From assembly GCA_002325245.1 (NCBI GenBank), contig DCRR01000011.1:107323-117946 (forward strand): DNA of 10,624 bases, given 5' to 3'. Made by a program: the position numbers and the translations under genes. The number at the start of each line of letters is the position of its first letter. Position 1 is the first letter of the stretch. Of this stretch, positions 5,959-10,624 are shown piece after piece. Below the pieces are notes generated by a model. That model saw nothing but the letters and a program-made list of their open reading frames with translations, made no database searches and was not told the origin of the DNA. Source of the stretch: Microbacteriaceae bacterium UBA1487. GTDB lineage: Bacteria; Actinomycetota; Actinomycetes; Actinomycetales; Microbacteriaceae.

Positions 5959-6497
5959 TACAGGGATTCGACGGTGACGCTCGTGATCACGACGTCGGTC
6001 AGCGGCTTGTCGCGCGCATCCGTCTCGACGGCCTCGATCGCGTCGACGACGCGCTTCGAGTCCTCGTCGGCGACCTCGCCGAAGATGGTGTGCTTGCCCT
6101 GCAGCCAGGTCGTCGGCACGGTGGTGATGAAGAACTGCGAGCCGTTGGTGCCGCGGCCGCCGCGCGTGCCGGCGTTCGCCATCGCGAGGATGTAGGGCTG
6201 GGTGAAGTCGAGCTCCGAGTTGATCTCGTCGTCGAACTCATAGCCCGGACCGCCGATGCCCATGCCGAGCGGGTCGCCGCCCTGCAGCATGAACTGCTTG
6301 ATGATGCGGTGGAAGATGACGCCGTCGTAGAGCGGCGCGGTCGAGGTGGCGCCCGTCTGCGGGTGCGTCCACTCCTTGGTCCCGGTCGCCAGGCCGACGA
6401 AGTTGTCGACCGTCTTGGGCGCGTGGTTTCCGAACAGGTTCAGGCGGATGTCGCCGAGGCTCGTGTGCATGGTGGCGATCGCGGTGGGTTGAGGCAT
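5958..6497 (-). CDS. ppiA: Cyclophilin-type peptidyl-prolyl cis-trans isomerase
   Basis: A 179-residue cyclophilin that catalyses cis-trans isomerisation of Xaa-Pro bonds. There is no signal peptide, so it is cytosolic. Active-site residues are visible: FHRIIKQFMLQGGDP (62-76) with catalytic Arg64, Phe69, Met70 and Gln72; Ala107 and Asn108; NGSQFFIT with Gln121 and Phe122; and Trp131, Leu132 and His136 in TTWLQGKHTIFG. Trp131 matches the cyclosporin-contact tryptophan of human CypA. A loop insertion around 38-55 is seen in many actinobacterial members. It is the first gene of a two-gene operon with the rhomboid gene. The ATG has no Shine-Dalgarno; GAGAAT ends six bases upstream. Confidence 0.95.
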   Translation of the reverse strand: MPQPTAIATMHTSLGDIRLNLFGNHAPKTVDNFVGLATGTKEWTHPQTGATSTAPLYDGVIFHRIIKQFMLQGGDPLGMGIGGPGYEFDDEINSELDFTQPYILAMANAGTRGGRGTNGSQFFITTVPTTWLQGKHTIFGEVADEDSKRVVDAIEAVETDARDKPLTDVVITSVTVESL

Positions 6498-6503
6498 TCC
6501 ACG

Positions 6504-6509
6504 ATTCTC
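6504..6509 (-). promoter_or_regulatory. Possible -10 element for ppiA (leaderless)
   Basis: GAGAAT on the minus strand, six bases (CGTGGA) before the ATG. The layout is the same as at the sortase gene, but the first T of the TANNNT pattern is missing, so it is weaker. Confidence 0.3.
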
Positions 6510-6513
6510 GCAT

Positions 6514-6531
6514 GCGCGCCATGTGGCGCGC
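6514..6531. repeat. Perfect GC dyad in the ppiA / tail-anchored gene divergent region
   Basis: GCGCGCCA, a central TG, then TGGCGCGC: 8-bp arms in perfect inverted repeat, four bases upstream of the possible ppiA -10. It could be an operator, or chance in high-GC DNA; as RNA it would fold as a 7-bp stem with an ATGT loop. Confidence 0.4.
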
Positions 6532-6569
6532 TCTCAGCGGATGCCCAGCCGCGCACGGCTCCGGATCCC

Positions 6570-6597
6570 TTGACCGCGGGGGGCGACCTGGCAGGAT
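6570..6597 (+). promoter_or_regulatory. Candidate promoter for the 6634-7206 gene
   Basis: TTGACC at 6570-6575 and CAGGAT at 6592-6597 with a 16-base spacer. They match TTGAC and the A and T of TANNNT. The leader to the ATG would be about 30 bases and contains GGAGG at 6624-6628, five bases before the start codon. Confidence 0.45.
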
Positions 6598-6633
6598 GGA
6601 GGGGAACGCCGCAGACCGCAGACGGAGGACGCC

Positions 6634-7206
6634 ATGGGACTGTCACGCAAACGCCAGCGGGAGCTGAAGAAGCTCAAGCGATCGGCCGACCAGTTGTGGG
6701 ATGAGCAGCGCGAGACGCTCGAACACGCGGCCGATGTTCTGCGCGATGCGCGCCGTCAGGCGACGAACTACGCCCGCGAAGAGGTCGCCCCGCGCGTCCG
6801 CGGCGGCTACGAGGATCGCGTCAAGCCGCTGTTCGCCACCGGCGTCGCCAAGGGCCGCGCCGTGTCGCGCGACGCACGCGGCAAGCTCGCCGACGACGTC
6901 ATTCCCGCCGTCTCGGGTGCCATCGGTTCGGCTCTCGCCGTGCTCGAAGCCGCCAAGGACCCGCACGTGCGCGACGTCGTGAAGCGCGCCAGCTCCGCCA
7001 CCGCCGAGCTCAGCTCGCGCGCCCGCAAGGCGGTCGCTCCCGCACCCGTGAAGTCGTCTCCCGGCCCCGGCACCTACGTGCTGATCGGCCTCGGCGTGCT
7101 CGCGGTGGCCAGCGTGGCCTACGCCGCCTGGCAGACGCTTCGCGCCGACGACGACCTCTGGGTCGAGGACATCGAGCCCGGCGAAGCCGACGTCGACGAG
7201 CTCTAG
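6634..7206 (+). CDS. Basic C-terminally anchored membrane protein of unknown function
   Basis: A 190-residue protein without a recognised enzymatic motif. The ATG has GGAGG five bases upstream. Residues 1-55 are a charged amphipathic helix rich in Lys and Arg (RKRQRELKKLKRS), probably coiled coil. Residues 56-138 are helical and Ala-rich with alternating basic and acidic residues. A short Pro/Gly linker (139-145) leads to one membrane helix (about 146-165), and the last 20 residues are strongly acidic (DDDLWVEDIEPGEADVDEL). The N-terminal bulk is probably cytoplasmic. Layout and position next to the cyclophilin recall the Streptomyces DUF5324 proteins, with long basic helices, one late membrane helix and an acidic tail; that comparison is from memory and not an alignment. 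A loose likeness to YtxH-type proteins is also possible. It is a single-gene unit with its own promoter and terminator. Confidence 0.8.
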   Translation: MGLSRKRQRELKKLKRSADQLWDEQRETLEHAADVLRDARRQATNYAREEVAPRVRGGYEDRVKPLFATGVAKGRAVSRDARGKLADDVIPAVSGAIGSALAVLEAAKDPHVRDVVKRASSATAELSSRARKAVAPAPVKSSPGPGTYVLIGLGVLAVASVAYAAWQTLRADDDLWVEDIEPGEADVDEL

Positions 7207-7222
7207 CCCGTCCACCCTTCAA

Positions 7223-7265
7223 GAAGGCCTCCGGGGCCGGTCGTCAGGCCGACCCGGGGGCCTTC
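7223..7265 (+). terminator. Strong terminator hairpin after the tail-anchored protein gene
   Basis: GAAGGCCTCCGGG (7223-7235) pairs with CCCGGGGGCCTTC (7253-7265) through 13 positions with a single G-U wobble. The 17-base loop can pair further (GGTCG with CGACC). It begins 17 bases past the stop codon and is the strongest terminator in the window, isolating the next gene. Confidence 0.8.
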
Positions 7266-7287
7266 GTCGTGCACCCCGGCAATCAGT

Positions 7288-7311
7288 GCGCATCCCGATC
7301 TCCTGATGCGC
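7288..7311. promoter_or_regulatory. Dyad operator candidate upstream of the LuxR-family regulator gene
   Basis: GCGCATC (7288-7294), ten bases, GATGCGC (7305-7311): a perfect 7-bp inverted repeat with centres 17 bases apart. It ends directly against TAGCTT (7312-7317), a possible -10. A site in the promoter spacer is a plausible place for auto- or cross-regulation. The role is inferred. Confidence 0.4.
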
Positions 7312-7359
7312 TAGCTTTTGGTACGAGTTGCAGGTCCGAAGTCCAGGGGGGGTGCGCGG

Positions 7360-9900
7360 ATGACGGGTGACCATCGCGCCACCTGGCCGCTGATCGGCCG
7401 CGATCGCGTCCTGAACCGCTTCGACGACGAGGTCGCTCGGCACCGGGGCGTCATCCACCTGCTGCACGGTCCTGCCGGGGTGGGCAAGTCGGCACTCGCA
7501 CGCGCGCTGTCGCAGCGGCTCTCCGACGCGTCGCCGATCATCGTCCAGGGCCTCGCCGAGCAGTCATCCGTTCCGCTCGGCGCCTTCGCTGCGATGGTCG
7601 ACGAGCTGGCACCGCCGACCCGCGAGCACGCGCTCACCGATCTCGTGCAGTCGCTCGGTTCGCGACAGACCCCGCCGCTCATGGTGGTGGATGACGCACC
7701 CCGCCTCGACGAGCTCTCGGCAGAGGCCGTCGCCCGCCTGATCACCGGGTTCGGCGCGACCGTCATCGCGACGGCTCGCGCCCAGGAGGAGCTGCCGGCG
7801 CGACTCGGCGGGCTCGATGCCTCCGGGCTGCTGCGCCGGCACGAGCTGGTCGGCCTCGAGATCGACGAGATCGCGGACCTGCTGCAGCGTCGATTCCGCC
7901 TTCCGGCCGCGGACGACGACATTCGGCGGCTTGCATGGGAGACCGGCGGCAACGCCCTGCACCTGCGCATGCTGGTCGAGAGCGCCATCGATGCCGGTCA
8001 GGTTGTGCATCGAGGCACGCATGTCGAGATCCGCGCGGGTGAGTCGCCGACGCGGCTCGCGGCACTCGTCGAGTCGCGGGTCGCCGAGCTGGAGCCGGAT
8101 GCGCGGCACGTCCTCTGCCTCGTGGCGATCTGCCAGCCCGTCGCACCCGGAGAGATCATCGAGACCTTCGCGGCCCGGCGACACATCGCGGAGCTTGTTC
8201 GGCGCGGATTGCTCATGGAGGCCGGTGGCCGCGTGAGCATCGCGCACCCACTGATCGCCGAGACGATCGAGAGCGGACCCGAGGTTTCCGCCATCCTCAG
8301 CGAGGCGCTCCGACTGCTTCGCCGCGATGCGGCTCCCGCTCGGCGCTTTCGCGCCGCCGAGTGGGAGCTTCGCGCGGGCCGCCCGACCGATCCGACAGAG
8401 CTGACCTGGGCCGCCGGCTACGCGACCGCCACCGGCGATGCGCGCGGAGCTGCGCGACTGGCCGCGGCAGCCGCGCAGCTCCCGGGTCGCCGCGCTGCGG
8501 CGTTCGCCGCCCAGCTCACGGCCGCGACCGCCGCCTCGGCGGTCGGTGAGCTCGACGTCGCCGATGCGCGCTTCGACGATGCCGCCGCGTTGGCGCAGCA
8601 GCCTCGGGAGAAGATCGCGCTGGCACGTCATCGCGGGGAGCACCTCGCCTTCCGTCGCGGCGACCCGGCCGCCGCCATCGCACACGGGGAGGAGGCGCTC
8701 CAGCAGCTGGATGCGAGCGACACCGCTCCGCTCGATGCCGACCTCTGGCGGTGGCGCACCCTCGCCGGGGGTTCCTCCACCGCCCCGGTGCGCAGCGCGA
8801 TCGCGGCGACGATCGCGGCCGCGGCGCGGGGCGAGTTCACGGCGGCGCGAACGTCGGCGGTCGCGCTCGCGGTGCCGCGGGAGCTGCTGGGCGACGACGC
8901 CCCCTCGGCCGCGATGGCCCTCGGCATCGAACGGTTCTGCGCTCTTCGGGCCGCCGGTGACGGCGCCGCCGCAGCCTCCTATCTCGAATCGCTTCGCGCC
9001 GAGGCCCACGAGGAGGTGGGGCTCTTCACGGCGCTGCTCGCCTGGCAGCGCACCCACGATGGCCGCTTCGCCGAGGCCGAGGCGCTTGCCGATCTCGCGC
9101 TCGAGCAGTTGGGTCGGTGGGACGGCGGTGAGCTCACGCCGTTCGCCCGCGCGGTGCGCGCCACGATCGCCGCGCAGCGCCACGACACCGCCGCCGCCGC
9201 GCGGATGCTCGAAGAACTGGACGCCGATGGGCCGGTGAGCGGTGCCGCGCAGCTTGCCCGCGCCGAGTGCGAGGCGTTTCTCACGGCGGCCGCCGGTGAG
9301 CCGGCGCGTGCCGCCGAGGTCATCCTCCGCGCCGTCGAGAATGCCATCGACTCCTCGTACGACTTCATCGGCGCGCTCACGCTCGCCCACGCAGTGCGCT
9401 TCGGCGACATCGTCCGCGCGGCCCGGGTCGCCGAGACGCTCTGTCAGAACTCGATTGAGAGGATCGAGCCGGCGCTCGCGGTGCTCGACGCGGCGCGCGC
9501 CCTCGAATCGGGTCGCGTCGAGAAGGTCATCTCGGCCGCCACCCGCCTGTCGAAGAACGCCTTGACGGCGAGCGCCGTCGACGTGCTGGCGATGGCGGGT
9601 CGCGGCGACATCTCCGATGCTGACCACCGTCGGCTGGCCGCCGCGGCGCTCGCCTTGCGCGGCGACATCGACGCCCCGCTCCTGCACTCGGCGGACCGGC
9701 CGCTGCTCACCCCGCGCGAACTCGACGTCGCCCGCGCCGCCGCCCGCCGTCTTCGCTCCCGCGAGATCGCTGAGGAGCTCGGCATCTCGGTGCGCACCGT
9801 CGACAACCAGCTGCAGTCGGCCTACCGAAAGCTGGGGGTGCGCTCGCGCGACGCCCTCCGAGACGTGCTCGCCGAGACCGGCCTGCTCACCGCGCCCTGA
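7360..9900 (+). CDS. Large ATP-binding LuxR-family (LAL / MalT-like) transcriptional regulator
   Basis: An 846-residue regulator. The ATG at 7360 follows an AGGGGGGG purine tract at 7345-7352; a TTG at 7318 would add 14 residues but overlaps the probable -10, so I reject it. The N-terminal P-loop domain has GPAGVGKS (37-44, Walker A), LMVVDD (107-112, Walker B) and a sensor-like GATVIATARA stretch near 131-139. The middle, about 230-770, is Ala-rich, helical and repetitive, like the TPR-type arm of STAND regulators. The C-terminal LuxR/GerE helix-turn-helix spans about 782-842 (LLTPRELDVA, then SREIAEELGISVRTVDNQL and YRKLGV). Proteins of this class bind ATP and an inducer, oligomerise and activate transcription. 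The length is usual. No obvious target operon adjoins it: it is bounded by a terminator on the left and a convergent lipoprotein gene on the right. The inducer cannot be predicted. Confidence 0.92.
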   Translation: MTGDHRATWPLIGRDRVLNRFDDEVARHRGVIHLLHGPAGVGKSALARALSQRLSDASPIIVQGLAEQSSVPLGAFAAMVDELAPPTREHALTDLVQSLGSRQTPPLMVVDDAPRLDELSAEAVARLITGFGATVIATARAQEELPARLGGLDASGLLRRHELVGLEIDEIADLLQRRFRLPAADDDIRRLAWETGGNALHLRMLVESAIDAGQVVHRGTHVEIRAGESPTRLAALVESRVAELEPDARHVLCLVAICQPVAPGEIIETFAARRHIAELVRRGLLMEAGGRVSIAHPLIAETIESGPEVSAILSEALRLLRRDAAPARRFRAAEWELRAGRPTDPTELTWAAGYATATGDARGAARLAAAAAQLPGRRAAAFAAQLTAATAASAVGELDVADARFDDAAALAQQPREKIALARHRGEHLAFRRGDPAAAIAHGEEALQQLDASDTAPLDADLWRWRTLAGGSSTAPVRSAIAATIAAAARGEFTAARTSAVALAVPRELLGDDAPSAAMALGIERFCALRAAGDGAAAASYLESLRAEAHEEVGLFTALLAWQRTHDGRFAEAEALADLALEQLGRWDGGELTPFARAVRATIAAQRHDTAAAARMLEELDADGPVSGAAQLARAECEAFLTAAAGEPARAAEVILRAVENAIDSSYDFIGALTLAHAVRFGDIVRAARVAETLCQNSIERIEPALAVLDAARALESGRVEKVISAATRLSKNALTASAVDVLAMAGRGDISDADHRRLAAAALALRGDIDAPLLHSADRPLLTPRELDVARAAARRLRSREIAEELGISVRTVDNQLQSAYRKLGVRSRDALRDVLAETGLLTAP

Positions 9901-9901
9901 C

Positions 9902-9918
9902 CGCCGGACGCGCCGGCG
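9902..9918. terminator. GC hairpin between the convergent regulator and lipoprotein genes
   Basis: CGCCGG, loop ACGCG, CCGGCG: a perfect 6-bp stem starting two bases after the regulator's TGA. No T-run follows. It is probably a terminator for the regulator gene and perhaps bidirectional, but short GC hairpins are common in this DNA. Confidence 0.4.
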
Positions 9919-9933
9919 CCCAGGGGCTCTGCG

Positions 9934-10500
9934 TCACAGCCGGGGGGCGACAAGCGCGGCGAGCGCCGTGGAGTACGGCGACCCGTCCGCAGCATCGGTG
10001 CCGGCCGTGTTGACCGTGACGAGATACTCGCCCACGACCATCTGCACGACTTCTCCGTGCAGGTAGGTGAACGCGTCGGCGGCGCCGGCGATCTCGACGT
10101 CCGCGACCTCGCCGAGCGCCTCCGCGACGGTGCGCTTCTGCTCCGCCTGCTCGATGCCGAACTCCACGGTCACCGAGGCGGTGGGCAGCGATGCGCCGTC
10201 CGCGTTCTGCCAGCCGCAGCTGACAGTCCCAGCGACATCGGTCTCCTCGGGAACTCCTTCGCTGAATGGCGTGCCGAAGATCTCGGCGATCTCCTCCGCC
10301 GTGGCGAGCGCACAGGGATCAAGCAGCCCGTCGGTCGACTCGTCGCTGTCGGACGCGCCGTCGGCCTGTTCCACGACGATCACGGTCGCGTCGTCGACCG
10401 CGGCATCGGGTGAGGGTGCAGAGCACCCTGACAGAACACCGACACTGGCCGTGAGGCCGAATCCCACGACGACGGTCGCAAGTCGCGAGGAACCGAGCAT
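9934..10500 (-). CDS. DUF3558-like secreted lipoprotein
   Basis: A 188-residue protein with a lipoprotein signal: a short basic start (MLGSSR), a hydrophobic stretch (7-22) and the lipobox LSGC with Cys26 as the lipidated residue. The mature part opens with a flexible Ser/Asp/Ala-rich acidic linker (27-58), then DPCALATAEEIAEIFG (61-76) and SCGWQ (94-98). The DPC-ALxT-EE and later C-x-W pair, with Cys63 and Cys95 as a probable disulfide, is the pattern I associate with DUF3558 lipoproteins of actinobacteria, whose function is unknown. The ATG at 10498-10500 has an excellent Shine-Dalgarno, AAAGGTGAT (10507-10515), six bases upstream; an in-frame start at 10572 would put a hydrophilic tail before the signal peptide. 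It converges on the LuxR-type regulator gene. Secretion and lipidation are near certain, the family less so. Confidence 0.85.
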   Translation of the reverse strand: MLGSSRLATVVVGFGLTASVGVLSGCSAPSPDAAVDDATVIVVEQADGASDSDESTDGLLDPCALATAEEIAEIFGTPFSEGVPEETDVAGTVSCGWQNADGASLPTASVTVEFGIEQAEQKRTVAEALGEVADVEIAGAADAFTYLHGEVVQMVVGEYLVTVNTAGTDAADGSPYSTALAALVAPRL

Positions 10501-10514
10501 GAAGACATCACCTT

Positions 10515-10544
10515 TCGAGTCTGAGCAGAAATGGTCAGACTCGA
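10515..10544. promoter_or_regulatory. 10-bp perfect dyad at the lipoprotein gene promoter / ribosome site
   Basis: TCGAGTCTGA (10515-10524), ten bases, TCAGACTCGA (10535-10544) in perfect inverted repeat. On the minus strand it runs from the end of the likely -10 to the first base of the Shine-Dalgarno. It could be an operator over the transcription start or, if transcription begins further up, an RNA hairpin beside the ribosome site. Confidence 0.6.
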
Positions 10545-10572
10545 TCGTCGCGGTGTCGCCCCTCGTTGCCAA
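10544..10572 (-). promoter_or_regulatory. Candidate promoter of the lipoprotein gene
   Basis: TTGGCA (10567-10572) is five of six to TTGACA. A 17-base spacer leads to GACGAT (10544-10549), which keeps the A and final T of TANNNT. The start of transcription would fall near 10537, inside the upstream arm of the dyad, giving a leader of about 37 bases. Confidence 0.4.
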
Positions 10573-10582
10573 TAGGAAGAAA

Positions 10583-10624
10583 ATGCCTACTCGGCTCGCG
10601 GCTCAACGGCATCGACCGCGCAGA
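10583..10624 (+). CDS. Possible start of a divergent gene running off the window
   Basis: An ATG at 10583 is preceded by AGGAAG (10574-10579) at a short spacing, and the frame stays open for the remaining 14 codons (MPTRLAAQRHRPRR). The fragment is too short to identify or to prove coding. If real, it diverges from the lipoprotein gene and its ribosome site lies beside that gene's -35. Confidence 0.25.
   Translation, partial: MPTRLAAQRHRPRR

Noticed and set aside
7207..7317. tRNA or other structured RNA gene in the gap before the regulator
   Set aside because: The pairing is a single long hairpin typical of a terminator. No cloverleaf or conserved tRNA bases are seen.
7318..7359. TTG start for the LuxR-family regulator
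   Set aside because: TTG is a rare start, it has no Shine-Dalgarno and it overlaps the end of the possible -10. The ATG at 7360 follows a purine-rich tract.
7564..9687. Very long open frame on the minus strand opposite the LuxR-family regulator gene
   Set aside because: It is the antisense of a gene with clear Walker and helix-turn-helix motifs. Its translation is Arg/Gly/Asp-rich without domains, as expected for the complementary frame of high-GC coding DNA.
10501..10572. Upstream start for the lipoprotein giving 212 residues
   Set aside because: It would place 24 hydrophilic residues before the signal peptide and would translate through the promoter dyad. The strong ribosome site supports 10500.
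1..10624. CRISPR array, insertion sequence, integrase, toxin-antitoxin or phage genes
   Set aside because: No repeat-spacer pattern, transposase motif or terminal inverted repeats are visible. Every gap between genes is shorter than about 160 bases and is explained by promoters or terminators.

Overview
The window reads as a high-GC actinobacterial chromosome segment, most likely from the family Microbacteriaceae (Microbacterium-like). The grounds are the strong G/C bias at third codon positions, use of GTG starts, and above all a gene order that is a hallmark of actinobacterial chromosomes near the replication origin: pknA, pknB, a TrpG/PabA glutamine amidotransferase, a class E sortase, crgA, a rhomboid protease and a cyclophilin. 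The family assignment is inference from memory of such genomes; the gene identities rest on motifs visible in the translations.

Bases 1-3017 (+ strand) hold the 3' part of pknA and a complete pknB. These are two membrane-spanning Ser/Thr kinases with extracellular PASTA modules that sense cell-wall material and control growth and division. A GC hairpin separates them from a convergent minus-strand operon (4661 down to 3045): class E sortase, a 65-residue membrane miniprotein of unknown function, and a glutamine amidotransferase whose start overlaps the miniprotein stop (ATGA). Divergent from the sortase is crgA, a divisome membrane protein. Both genes have a TAGAAT hexamer 6-7 bases before their ATG, which suggests leaderless transcripts.

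Between crgA and the next minus-strand operon lies a perfect 8-bp hairpin. That operon (6497 down to 5053) is a cyclophilin followed by a rhomboid protease with an N-terminal zinc-binding module; the stop and start codons share one base. Divergent from the cyclophilin, at 6634-7206, is a basic, tail-anchored membrane protein of unknown function, closed by a strong 13-bp terminator hairpin.

The right part looks like the accessory edge of the conserved block. A large stand-alone ATP-binding LuxR-family regulator (7360-9900) is preceded by a dyad at its likely promoter. A convergent DUF3558-like lipoprotein gene (10500 down to 9934) also has a 10-bp perfect dyad at its promoter/ribosome-binding region. 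A possible divergent gene may start at 10583 and run off the window.

Functionally, most of the window is envelope growth and division control (kinases, CrgA, sortase, rhomboid) with housekeeping folding and chorismate-branch amidotransferase genes embedded. No mobile element, CRISPR array, tRNA, rRNA or sign of recent transfer was seen, and no gap between genes exceeds about 160 bases. No clearly new multi-gene system is evident. The least explained items are the sortase-linked miniprotein, the cysteine-bearing C-terminal domain of PknA, the tail-anchored protein, and the two promoter dyads in the right part.
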